DNA from: Heliocidaris erythrogramma
Taxonomy: Eukaryota > Echinodermata > Echinoidea > Camarodonta > Echinometridae
Direction of reading: 5' to 3'
NCBI GenBank assembly: GCA_025617745.1
Contig: CM046855.1
Span: forward strand, 44,755,313 to 44,819,312
DNA: 64,000 bases
The position numbers were made by a program, and so were the translations under genes. Positions 1 through 13,200 of the stretch are shown in pieces. The notes below the pieces were generated by a model. The model did no database searches, had not been told where the DNA came from, and was given only the letters and a program-made list of their open reading frames with translations. How positions within the stretch are numbered: the stretch's first letter is position 1; each line of letters opens with the position of its first letter.

Positions 1-628
1 GCACCAGAATCATTGGGGGTGGGGTCTAAGTCGATAAATGGGAATTAACGACGCCATTGATAATATGGGTATTTTGATGGTATTATCTCCTTTTCATGTT
101 CCCTCCCCATCTCTCCCGCTGTTTCTCTTCTTTTCTCTATTTCTCCTTTTTTCTCATTATTTCGCTATTCGTAGCCCCCAAGACCCCGGTAGATACGAAT
201 GGCTACGCCACTGCGTACATCCCTTACCAAGAAGCTTGCGATGACAGGGACCGTCACGCTTGACTGCGTCCTTGAGACATGGACGAATGTGCAGTTGATG
301 CCAGGGATTAACCCAACCAAGGATTCATAATATTCCTTGACCCAACTTCTGCCGTGTGGTTGGCATCTTTTTATTCGCAGTGATGAGTAAAGAGCCGAGA
401 TTCGGCACTACGTCCATGACGAAGACCAAATTTCAGGGAGAAATGATACAGATAAATCATTATAAAATCATTTTAAATGGAAAACTATTAAAAATAGTAG
501 TTGAAACTACCCCCCCCCCCCGACTCGGTCGCCCCGCTCCATCGAAAAGTGCCCCTCCCACCTTAACGCCTTCTTTGGCTGACTATTTGCAATAGGCATG
601 TAGGGGAACAACTTCAAATGGCCTTTTT
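1..628. other. Left edge, no supported gene
   Basis: Pyrimidine-rich sequence to about 170, then a stretch whose frames break quickly. A C-run lies at 511-521. An AG at 171-172 could be an acceptor, but no open frame continues from it to a good donor, so no exon is called. Confidence 0.4.
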
Positions 629-1219
629 TATGCCTCCGCCCACCGAAGGTGGTGTCGGAGGCATTATGTTTTCAGGTTGTCCGTCCGCCCCGCTTTCTCG
701 TTCTCGCGATAACTCAAGAACCATTTGAGGTATGAATTTCAAACTTGGTGTTAGTATGTATCACCATAGAAAGACGATTAGATTTTGGGATACGTAGGTC
801 AAAGGTCAAAGGTCATGGACGTCAGTTCTGAAATTGCAGGTTTTAGCCTTGTTAACGTGATATCTTAAGAACCATTTGATCCATTAACTTCAAACTTGGA
901 ACTAGTATGCATCACCATAGTGATCGAGACAAACTGATTCGATTTTTGTTCACGTAGGTCAAAGGTGACAGGTCATAGAGGTCATTATACAGGTATATGT
1001 GAAATATTGTTTCTTTACCTTTATCACCATATCTCTATTTTGTATTCATGACTAGGAGGAGATAAAGTGATCAGACTTTTGGGTTATAAGGTGTAAGGTC
1101 AAATGTCAAATAGGTCAATTAACATGTAATTAGAGGCTTTTCATTCTGGTTATCACAATATTTCAAGAACAGTTTGAGCCATCAACTGCATTTAGGCGGA
1201 GGCATATAGGAGACGCAGT
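629..1219 (+). mobile_element. Compound repeat, family 'CCTCCGCC' copy 1
   Basis: Begins TATGCCTCCGCCCACC with a hairpin (TGCCTCCG pairing CGGAGGCA) and ends GCGGAGGCATA plus GAGACGCAGTCGCA, so the ends are inverted repeats. The inside is made of degenerate subrepeats of about 130 bp with ATCTTAAGAACCATTTGA, AACTTGG..TAGTATG and AGGTCAAAGGTCA blocks. A second copy in the same orientation is at 62854-63606. No coding capacity; a non-autonomous element is inferred. Confidence 0.75.
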
Positions 1220-2091
1220 CGCATTTAGGACGAAACCACATTGCATTTCATAATTAACTGTCCACGCGTAATAAGTGGGACGTGTTCCTGCTGTGTATTT
1301 GGAATGCACTAATAGGCCTGTAGACCGCAGAAAAAGGCCAAACAAATTATGAAAATGCACCCAATGCATGAATTTCTGACTGGAGCTCGCTCGCTCAATT
1401 TTTTTCGCGCCCTGATATTAAGCTCCTTAAACATTGCATTATCGATAGCGCATGATGCCATTGCCGTCTGCCGTCATCGAAGCTGAACGCGGGAATGTGA
1501 GCTCCGAAGACAGCGTTCAAGGCCGCTCGACCAGGCGGACCATGACGTGGTCGCCCGATGGTGGAGAGGCAATCAAATCATTCACTTGAGTTACATGAAA
1601 GGCGCGCTATAATGGATGTGTTCTGGCGGAGGAGGGAGTATTAGTTTTTAGCCAACATTACCCACAGCATGCCAAAGATGTTTTTAATTTCAAGAACGGT
1701 AAATTGCTTCCTTCACTCCCGGACCCCTCACGGTATCTTCAACGCCACCATCCGCCACCCCGATTATGTTGGGAAGATGAAAAATTAATGTGTCTGATTC
1801 GATTCAAGTTCAGTGAATCATGTTAATTGAGTTCATGTAGCGAAGACGACCGAATGTATATTTAATGACTTTTGTTCATGTGATAGTAAAGTCTTCAATT
1901 TCCTTGCCTCTTCAAAGTGATTTTAATTGTCTCTCGTTTGCTCCACCCCCTTTCTCTGTCCGTCTCTCTCTCTCTCTCGCTCTCTCTACATACTGGCCTA
2001 CCCACCTATATTTCTTCATATCTCTCCTGTCTCTCACGCGATCCTCCTCCCTACTTTCCCCTTTTGCCAATTCGTCTACCATTTTATGCAG
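1220..2091. other. Spacer/intron upstream of the first FN3 exon
   Basis: No exon recognised. A CT-rich run with (TC)n at 1963-1986 precedes the acceptor ..TTTTATGCAG at 2091. Confidence 0.4.
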
Positions 2092-4269
2092 GTAAAATGA
2101 ATCTACAAGTGCGGAGTTCAACGGCCAATTCTATCAACCTGAGCTGGAACTCATTTCTTCCGATGATAGGTACCTCCACACAAGGGCATTATGTGGTCTA
2201 TTATACGACATCATTCTCCAATCATATCCAGAGTTGGCCGGGCCAAATCGAGGTTTGTCCCCCCCCCCCCCCCCAAATAAAAAGCGCCCAAAATATCGTC
2301 GGCTGAAAGCCGGACGGGTGTGATATACGTTAACACAGTATGTTAACGCCCTTCTGGCTCTCAGCACTCGATATGTACTGCTAAAATCTGTCTGATAATT
2401 CAAGATGAAAAGAAGCATTAAAGAATTAGAGCTGCGGGGAAGCTGCGGGGGTGTAAGGGCACGTGCCCCAAACCGAACTGATTAGGCTTTAAAAAAAAGG
2501 AAAAATAAAGAGAGAAAGGAAAAGGGGAAATGCAAAATGAACAATATATCATACGACCCCTCGATCCTATTACACATTATAACTTTGATGTCTGTAAATT
2601 TGACATATTTATAAGCTGTCTGTTTATCAAAAAAAATCATGACCCCCTTTTTCTTATCTCTTTTTTGTTTAAAATTTTCAGCTACCTATATTTTTCGAAC
2701 TTGGTCCGACACTCCCCTATATAAAATTGTCTGACGACGCCCCCGCCCCTCAAAAAATGAATACAGCCCATCGATTTCAATCAAAAGAGCAAGCCATCAG
2801 CGATTGGCAACAAGTTAGGGCGCATTCCAACCACCCAATCTCGGTTTCACTTGAAGCAAGGGGTCATTGGGAGCATGTAGAGGTCGCGCCAAAATGGAGA
2901 ATCAACGACGAGAGAGTTAATTCCTCAATCATCGGGCAAACACCCTGTTGGTCCTCTGATTTCATCCACCATGCCCCGGTGCATACGTTCTGCGTTAAGT
3001 CTCCTCCCCAAGGTGTCAGGATGTTGAAGATTGCCGACGAATAAAGTCTAAAAGATTTCTCTTTTTCCCCCAGTTTTCCGCGAGAAAGGTATCAGATCGC
3101 ATCTCAGGCCTGTGGTGTGCGCGCATGCGATACGCGTTTGACAGTGATGGATGACGAAAAAACGCGCGAATGATAAGCGTGCGATGGTCAATTTTATGTC
3201 CATCTTTCATCCCCCTCAAAAACGTATATTTCAACAACAAACAGGTGACATCAGAAATGTGTGCGGTTTCAGATGATTTATCTTGTTATTTACCTGCTCA
3301 AATTGTTTCCTTCCGAGTTCGTTTTACGAATATGATCGTGACGTCATGTTATTGCTGCGAACTATGTCAAATTTTAACGGCAAACATAGCACAAAATATT
3401 TGGTGACAGTCACGACCAATGCAGGCATTGCCGATTTGTGTTTCAAAATGACACCCAAATGCCTTCTATGGAAAGCCATAAACAGTGTTCCCATGCATAC
3501 ATGTAGTAGTGTGGTAGTTGTGGTATTTGAGGTGGTAGTGGTGGTGAGGAAGGGTGGGGGTGCATCGCTTCGATTTTGGTCTAGGGGTGATCAGTGATCA
3601 GTAGTACAGCTTAGAAAGGTGAAGGGTACCTAACGTGAGCTGCACGGGGGAGGATTGCCATAAAACATGGGACCATGACAAGGGCGTCGATCAACGCTTA
3701 TGTTAAAAATAGAGGGTGCTTGAGCCAATTGAGCCCCTGATTCCAAATCTTATTTGGGCCCCGTTACACAAAATGTACCGAAGAAAAGGAAAAGTAAAGT
3801 TTATTGTTCATGTATGTAGACCTATACCGAAAAACTCCCAAACGTGTTGAAGGCACACCGAAAAAGTTTTGGAGATAAAGTACGTGGCCCCTCCCCTTCC
3901 CTCCTCTCTACCATGTCTACGTTTGCGTGTAATGTTACTTTGAAGAGGATATCATCTAGCACATTAGGGTACGTTGTGTAATTATGCGCCGACTATTTAC
4001 GAAGAGTTCACTTCTTGATACAGAGCTTGTTTTTCATATTTTTTTCATACTGTTCTGTCATCAAACGGTTATTTATGCTGTTTTATTGATATACTTTCCT
4101 TCGTCTTGCATTCCCGTTCTGTAGGCTGGAAACGATACATACACATCCATCCGTAATTTGAAAGATGGCACCGATTATTACTTCCGGGTGAGCTATCGCA
4201 TTCCAGGACGTGGTGTACGATTAGAAGGACATCTTTCCGAAGTAGCTTTACATCGGACAGGAACACCAG
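2092..4269 (+). CDS. FN3 domain 1 (exons 2092-2252 and 4125-4269)
   Basis: The first exon reads NLQVRSSTANSINLSWNSF and ends after ..GQIE in phase 0; the second begins AGNDTYTSIRNLKDGTDYYF and ends in phase 1. The Trp of strand B, the YVVYY strand C and the L-x-D-x-x-x-Y-Y-F-R-V strand F are hallmarks of fibronectin type III. The 1.9 kb intron between them holds a C-run at 2258-2274 and several open frames that match nothing recognised. Confidence 0.8.
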
Positions 4270-7200
4270 GTGAGACCCAAGGGCATTTCTGCAGGGCTCT
4301 TGAACTTTCTATTTCCAAGGAATGCTATTCATCTATTACAAAATAATGCAAGAATATATATGTGTATAATGATAATAATGATAATGATAATGATTGTGAT
4401 GTTTATGATGATGATGACGATGAGGATGACGATGATGATAACATATAAATCTAAGGTAGTGATCAATAATAATATATTTAAGTGCTGTACAAAGTTGTTA
4501 TTCCCCCGGCTTTAGCCGAGCTACCCTGATAAGGGTATACATGTAAGGTTTATTAATGATATATGTTACCTCAGACGGGTCACCTCCGCCAGTAGTTGTG
4601 ACCCAGAATGCGTGGCCTTTACTTATTATACCCCCAAATCCTAATAATACCCTAAAGACATCTACTGCCTGATACGCATTAAACTTAATCTTTCCGATGG
4701 AGTGCAGGGACAACAACGATACAACCAGGCAGTTGAAACTCATGACCTCAAAACTTTTGATTATTGTTTTCTTTAGTATGTCAACCAAGTTATGATTTGC
4801 GCAGACGTCACAACCAGATGTTGTAGATGGGGCATTAGTGGTCTCTCCAGTCATACACCAAATAATTGCGTAGGGGTATTCTTTCGTGTACACCCGGTCA
4901 AAGTGGCGTAGCACCATGGGGTATTGGGACACCCTTCCCCCTTCCCCCGAGTCCATGTCAAAAAGAAAGTGAAAGAATGAAGGCGAAAAAAGAAAGTGAA
5001 TTTGAAAAAACGATCGCGTGAAGAATCGACGAAGATAGATTACATTATCCGAGTGCTAGTCGGAATGGCAGGAGCCTTGCGTCCATCTATTAGTACTTCG
5101 TAAGACCAGTGTCAACCCCCCCCCCCTCATATCTTGACCCAGACTACGCACTGCTCGATCAGGATCCTGTCAATGGCCGAGACAGGTTCATTAAAAAGTT
5201 ATGACAGGAAAAGTCATGACCTACTTTGGTCAAGCTATACTCTCTAAGGTCTCCAGACATATGTTCAATATCAAAAGCACTTGATACGTAGCGCGCCGGT
5301 CAGTGCGTAGTCTGCTCACACAGACTCTATTTCGACACCTAAACATAGTCCCACAAAGCCTTGAGCAAATCCTAACTTTGCCAGTCTCTGGTTGAGTCCT
5401 CCTGATCTTACCTTGTCAGGGGTAGGTACAACATAGGGATATGGAGTGCAGGAGACCGTGCAGTCTGCGTAGTCGTACTGTTCTGCATTAACGACTGACA
5501 AGGGTTTGTGCCAGCAAACTAGTCGGTGTATGTCTGGAGGCTTCAGGACCATGGATTGGTCACTCTGACCTCATAGTCCAGGGCTAAAATCTGAAACCAT
5601 TGGGTCAAGTCTGCCCGCTGTGATTGCCTCTGGTGGTCGGTACAGTCAGTCGGCTGGGGCAGGGCCGGCATGTGATGGCTCCTGGTTATAATTTCAATTT
5701 CAATTTCAATTTAATGACATTTATTTCCAACTTTTCAATATAAGTGTACAAAGTAATAAATGAACAAAATAATGTACATGTATTTTAACAAAAATATTAC
5801 AAAATATACATTCATGTGGTACATACATAATGCAGGTCGTTTTATGAAAACAAGGACTATTTTCAGGACTGGCCCTGCTTTCAGACTGCATATCTCTTTT
5901 ACCCTCCATGCATGCTCTGTGATCCAGCGGTGATGTTATTTCATTTGAGTTTTACGAAAACTCCCTTTATATTCCGTTTCTCTGAATTTCATACTACCAA
6001 TCCAATCCACACAGTGTTTTGGTTAAAGCGCCTCTTCATTTTGCAGTTAAAAAGCGTTTCACAATTTGATCCACAACGAATTATGATATGACAGCCAGTT
6101 TTTCTTGTTGGGTTTTTGGTATAGGGATGTTCATGAAAATATTTCAGCCTACCGATAGTAGAAAAATAACATTACCACCTATGTCAAGAATGTCAAACAT
6201 TAATGTGTCACCCCATTAAAAATGTTTGAGTTTAACCCCCCCCCCCCCCCCAAGAAAAAATAATAATTAAAAAAATAATAATAATAATAATGATAATAAA
6301 TAAATAATAAAAAATAAATGAAAAAATGAAAAAAATAATTAATTTAAAAAAAAATAAATAAATCAATTAAATAAATACAATTTTTCAAAAATTAAAGATT
6401 AAGATTATATAGCCAAGCCATCTGCTCCATGCCTCTCTATTTCCGGCTACGCTAGTACTGTTTCAAATTAAATCTGTAGTGAAACTATATGATTATTTTG
6501 ACTTTCTGAGAATACTTCTTTTGCGACCGAGATGCGACCCATTTAATGAGCTTTTCGTCACCCTACGCAGTGACGGTCTTAGCATATGAAATAAAATTTA
6601 AAAATCAGTTACAATAAGAAAAGTATTTTTTGAAGAGGTACCGAGCTTTCACTTCGCATCTACAAACGTATAGACATCAATTCTCGCTCATACTGGAGCG
6701 CCTTGAGCACCTTGCGTGGTGGATATAAACGCTATATAAATGTCCAATAATATTATTGTTATTATTCTTTCCCCCTCCCTTTTGCTTTTTTTCATTTTCT
6801 CTTTTTCTTTTCTTCATCTTATTTTCCTTTTTTCTTTCTTTCTTCTTCTTCTCTTTCGTCTTTTCGTTTCTTTACTCCATATTCTGAGCTTTGCTCTCCG
6901 TGTACGTTTTATAAATCTGATATTTCTAGTCCGTCCCCCCTTTTCATTGCATCCAAATCAGAATTACTTTATACGGGAGCCTAATCATTTACAAGCAATG
7001 CTTTTTATTTAGGCTCCCCACATTTTACATATTTCCTCTTTTGCCAGTCGTTTATATATTTCTCAAACTTTTTACCTATTTACTGTACATTATACTTGAT
7101 TTGAGTTCCTTTGAAATTGACAGTTATGCTTGTAAAATAACTTCTGAAAAATTGTTTCGATGTAAATGTGGAATGTGGAACAAATAAACTTCAAACTTCA

Positions 7201-10200
7201 AACTTCAAACTCATATTTTTGCACTATACATTTGCAGCTCCACTAGGTGGTTGTGAACACGAAAACAGACATTATGACGAAGGTATGACCATCCATCAGT
7301 CTTGTGACTCGGTCTGTGACTGCCTCCTCGGTTCCTGGATCTGCCGACCCAGGGGTTGTCCTCCTGCACCCGATGTTCGCATCAACCCTGTGAACTGCCG
7401 AGAGGAACCGCACCCCGACGACCCGGAGTGCTGTACCATGATCAAGTGCGATGAGGGTTCGAACGACTATATTCAGCCAGGTAAGATCATGGACCCACTA
7501 GAGAGGTCCATGGTAAGATGGAGCTTCGACATAATTATGCTCTTGCGACAATAGCTCTGGCGACAATAGCTCAGGCAACAATTGCTATTGACTTTATTTC
7601 GTCAAAGCTATATAGATACAATTTGATTTTGGGATAGAAAGTTATGGTTTGGGTTCGGTGTAGCGTTTGATCCAGGGTTGAATTTAAGAATTCTGTTAGT
7701 GTATCAGACTGACCGCGGGGCAATCGTCGCCGGAGCATATGTCATACAGCAGGTATATCTTACAATATGTAATGTACCATAGATATTGGTTCAGTCTGTT
7801 TGTTATTTTCCCCCTTTTCCCCCTTTTGTGTACAATTTTACCTTCACGCTGTTGGCATTTTTACCATATTTCCAAATACATGTAGGTAGCATGAAGTTAT
7901 CCCTTTCCAAATTATTTTTTTTCAAGCCTCAAGCGAGCTTCCATCATAGTAGAGCAATTTTAAAGTTGTATACACTAAATTAGTCGTCGAGATATTTTGA
8001 AAATAATTAAATACTTTTACAAGGAGAGAATGGCTTGTCAAGACCAGTAGATATAGATGAAAGATATTGTAATGACATGCAATGTGGTACCATAAATAGT
8101 AATGCAATTATATTTTAATGACCCACTTGATCTTTCAATATTTTCATTTTATCAGCCGACTGCAAAGATGACGGCGTAATTCGGGCTCACGGAGAGACAT
8201 ACTACCACGGCTGCGATGAGGTGTGCTTCTGCGATAACGGGGTATCTGACTGCACCCGTAGGTGTCCCGACGCAGGCCAGATGATACCAGACCTTCAGAC
8301 ATGCCCCCACCCCACTCTCCTTGAGCCGCCGGAGGGGGAGTGCTGCCCCCATTGGTCCTGTCCTCCTCCGCGTGAGTACAAATCGTGTGCTTGTGGGGGT
8401 CTTGACATTAATATTATTGTGCATTTATATTATCTTCACTAACCGCTGTTTAAATTTTAAAATTTTATGTGAAATGTTAAAATCTACATTTTGTCTCTTT
8501 GTCAGAGATGTTAGCTTAGTAATGGCAAATCTTCATCTGGTATAGGGATTTCTCTCTTGAAGATAAAATTTAGATGGAAAATCATCGTCACAGATTTCAT
8601 TGGCTGTTGGCAGTCTGTGATATAAGTAATATAATGACGTTACTTATCTCCACCGCAACCATTCCCCTTACGAATTTTCTGTCAGCAAACATTTAATTGT
8701 TGCTTTCGATATTTTAATGTCACGAGTTTTGTTTACCCTTGTAGGCAAATTAATAAATTTCAAGAACTTGTTCTTGCTTGTTGTAGAACTTTGGTTTTCC
8801 GCTGGCAAACTCATGGGCGTATTTTGTCTGACAAAACTTCCTTCACAATATTCTACAGTCGCTTCGGACATCGATGCGTATAGACTAGATTTGTTTAGAA
8901 CACACGAGAAATTGAATAACTGTAAATTAAGAAAAGCCTTAATCTATGCTTAATAAACAGCTAATTCATGTGAGCTGAACGGCAACACTTACGAGGACGG
9001 CGAGTATTTCGACGTGGATTGCAGTATGCGATGCCAGTGCCTTGGTGGTAGCGTGCGATGTGTTCCTAGATGTCCCGTCAGCGTCGCCGTGTCCAGTGTG
9101 AATTGTCCTAACCCAAAACAGGTCCAGCTACCCGGCGAGTGTTGTCTACAGTGGGAATGTGAACAACCCGGTAAGAGGAATTGGTTTTAGGGGAGGTACT
9201 CATATGGAAATGTGTAATGCCCATTGCGTTGCACACGAGACGTCTTTCGATTGCGTTATTACTTGCGTTAATATCAAGCCAATGGAGGCAATGAGGACAT
9301 ACGCCAGTACTTAGGACATACTTAGGAGGCAATAAGGACATACCCCAGTGTTAACACTGTTCATATTACAATCCTTACCTCTATATGTCACCCTCACATG
9401 GCGCGTAAAAAGACCGGAACAGTCATTGACACAGCCTTGCGTTCAGCAAAGACGGATGTTACTTGATCAAAGGTGGGATTAGATAGGGGCGTTGCACGTC
9501 ACTCGATACGTCATTTGCGTGACGTAGGATGGCGTCAGTGATTGGCTTGGCCTTTCACGCGTCATGTGAGAGTGATATCTATAAACTAATGAATTCCAAA
9601 ATGAAAAGTGTAAACAGTGCTTTTAATAACTGGCGTATGGGCTAACTGCCTCAACAGGCTCGATTGGAGAAGATAATAACGCAAATGAAATGGGCACTGA
9701 AATGACGCCTCTAGTTCAACGCGTACAACGTGCATTTAACTGATTTGGTTTTTGTAGTGCGTTCAGGAAACTTTAAAAGCCCCGTATTTCGATAATTTCG
9801 TTACGCATTCGTCATCATTTTGTGCCATTGAAAGTCAGTTATCGCTTTGATTTTGCCTGAGTACAATCGTTGTACTCCTGCACATCTTTTAACAACTCAA
9901 GGAACTACTGCACAGCAAGTTGATTTCCATAAAGGGGGACTGATTTCCATTTCATTTTTCATTGGGAGTTCTCTTGTTCAATTCTCCCCTTTTGAATTCT
10001 CCTGATATGAAACCAGCGGCTCCTGGTTGCATGTACCGCGGTGCCTCGGGAAACATCAGCATGGCCGACGGGGACTGGACAGATGAAGGCTGTGATAACC
10101 GGTGCCTCTGTGACCGGGGTACCTTGATGTGCATGCCCATGTGTGCCGAACCATCCACGCCTTCTCCGACCCCGCTATGCCCACACCCTGTGGTCACCAA

Positions 10201-13200
10201 GCTGAGGGAGACGGACTGCTGCCGGGTCATTGCTTGTCATGACCCAAAGTCAGGTATGATTTAGATAACCCTGAAAACTGTCGACCAAAGTGTGTCACAA
10301 GACATATAACTGTCCATTCATCTTGTTCAGTGGTAAAACTCTCCTCACCAAGTAGCTGATGTTGGTCAGTTGTTACCTTATATCGAGTATTTTGGTAGGT
10401 GTCCGGTTTTTAGTGCAGTGTGCTAGTGCTGTAATAAAGTGATTCTGAACTTAACGCCCCTTTCAGATTTTCCAAGTCTGTTGCCAGTTTGACCATAAGC
10501 AACTTGAAGAGTACTCGGGGAAACAAATGGAATAGTCGAGCATAAGTGTAGAAAGTCAACTGAATCACGAACATTTAGAACATGTTCAGTACACCCATTG
10601 TCTTTTGTAGCCAATACAGGTCAAGAATATCAAGATCTCAGGAAAGATCGGCAGCGTTTGGCGTTTTCACCGCTTCACCTTGAGAGATTGTGTTCTGTCA
10701 CATTGTCTCTGATTCCAGTTTTAGCTAATTACATTTCCATGCATCGTCCCCCTCATACAGATAGTCCTAACGTGGTCCAGGATGTCTCGGTCCTGGCCTT
10801 CAACACCACGGCTATTACTGTGGGGTTCACGCCGCCTCAAAACACCGACCTACGGGCAATGGCGAATGGATACATCATCTACTACACCAACAGATCCGAA
10901 AACGTCACGTTAGATGACTGGCGGGTACTGCGAAAGGTAGGCAAACTTTTGGTGGTAATCCAATCATTGAACGTGTGACTCTAGGGCTGTGTCTAATGTA
11001 GACAGTTTATTTGCCGCTCTATCTACACTGTCTCTCTAGTAAGATCTTTTTTCACCGTATGGACAGCAAAATAGTTACGTGTTGTAAGGGGGTCAACCAT
11101 TGGAGAGAGGAATCAATTTGTTGGAAAGTCAAAGAAGGCCCATTCCTGGAGAGAAAGTACCCACTTACATTGTTTCATTATAGAAATCCAATAAGATTCT
11201 GTGGTCCGACGGAATGAAAAATAAACCAAAGAAACTCCTGGGAGATTGTTAAAAAAGGTTTCAATAGTGGTTTGATAAAGGCAAAATCATCACCGCGACC
11301 CTGACGCTAGGTACCTGGAGTCACAGGAACGATTGGAGCCATTCATCTCTTATTGGAATTCGTGCGAGTTTGGGCTGTTTGAAAGTTTATGCGATGGGCA
11401 CTGTTCCAAAATATTGGTACAATTACTATTAACAAGAGTGGGATCAAATGTTACAATTTAGTCTACTGAATGGTAATAGTGCCTTCGTATTGTACTCTGA
11501 AAACTACTATTTAGAACTACTGTATTCTATTTTGCGTATTCTTATTATGCTTTTTTTCAGGATTTCCCACTTGGTGTGGAGATTCGCGGCCATATCATGA
11601 TGGAAATCAACGACCTCATGCGAGAGACGACGTACTACCTGAAGATCCGGGTCAGTATACCAGACGACATGGATTCTCAACTGGCCCCACGATGGCCCAA
11701 CACTCTACCCAGTACGGATATCTTTCTCGTCACCACATCGGAAAATGAACGTACGTATATCCGCAGTGACCTATGACCATTCTGACAGTTAGTTCCAGTG
11801 GTCAATTGATGTGGTGCTAACAGCACCGTTGTGGACTGTCCGATCGATCGTCTTTACTAATAAAGGCCTGTTATATAGATTTGTATTTCCAAAAGTTTAA
11901 AAGTGGTACCACGAAGACAAGAGGACAAGATCCATTATGTTGATGAGGAGATGAGTACCAGACTTCGGATCTCGTTGATTCCACAAGATTCTGGACGCCG
12001 TCTTCTTGATTCCACAAGATTCTGGACGCCGTCTTCTTGTCTTTTTTACTCCATGTTAAGTAAACATCAGAATAACGGCCCTAAAATAAATAAATTCACC
12101 ATTTATTTATGTGTATTGCAGTAACTCCACTGATTTCCTTTTTCTTTAATCTTTGTTTACGTACATTTTTCTTCTGCCTATAAAGTGTATGTTTACATTG
12201 TACCCTATCATCATAGTTTTTATTGTATCCTATCATTACCAGTACTTTTTATATTATATTCTGTTATTATTGCAAATGTTTGTATCACCAGCGGAAGAAG
12301 AATTTCCAGTACTGGACAATAAATGCATACTTATACTTCATCAGAACGATGATACCTGAATGCCCACTCTGTTCTGGGTGCGACACGAGTTTTGCGGCTT
12401 GTGAGGTTTCTACACAGTTTATAATTTCACCAAGTGCGGTGTATGCAAACTACTAATATGTTATGTTAAAATAAAAAGTCAAACACTCTCTTCATCTGGT
12501 TTTACAGCGCAACCATGTACCTACAAGGATGTTGTTTACAAACATGGCCAGCATTTCAACGATGGCTGCGAGTCAGCGTGCGAGTGTCGAGCCGGGAGGA
12601 CCATCTGTCGTGAACTTTGCCCCAAGACGGAAGTGATTGCATCCGACCTTTGTCCCAATCCTCGGCAGGTCATCATCAAGGGTGAATGCTGTCCGGAGTG
12701 GCGATGTTTTCCCAACGGTAGGCTGAAAATATTAGTGTTTAAATAATTTTACAAATCAATTTTGGCACGTTCAGGTGAAAAACAAAGTTCTTGTTTAGAC
12801 ATAAAATGTTGACGAAGATATTTTGAATGAAATAAAATCTTATCAAGAAACTATTATAGAAATCGAGACCATTGAAAACAGAATTCATTCGGCGACGTTG
12901 TGACAAGTTTCTTCCCCCAAAACAGTGGGTATGCTTGTGCGGAAAGTCGTCGTTCGAACGTAGAAAAGTCTCAAGCGAATTCAGTTAAGCCAATATCGCG
13001 CGTCGAACGCCGACCTTTCGCGTTCACTTTGTCCAGTCCTGAATAGTCGTTGATTTTGACTTTAAGGAACGCAATACTTTTTTGATCAAGAGGAGATATA
13101 AAACAAACAAACAATATGTGAAAGAGATGCTTAATTCTCCTTGCGTAATTTCTAGTTTAAACAAAAACTATAACTTTCATTAATAAGATAATCCTAAGAA

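Noticed and set aside
170-330. Possible exon with an EGF-like DMDECA start
   Set aside because: Stops interrupt the frame on both sides and no good donor follows; not enough to call.
2727-3044. 105-codon plus-strand frame
   Set aside because: It lies in the intron that splits FN3 domain 1 and resembles no known protein.
3283-3597. 104-codon frame with TKYLVTVTTNAGIA
   Set aside because: Looks slightly FN3-like but falls inside the FN3 domain 1 intron, whose two exons already make a full domain.
4498-4956. 152-codon minus-strand open frame
   Set aside because: No recognisable domain, no splice context, lies in an intron of a plus-strand gene; composition looks like chance or an unknown repeat.
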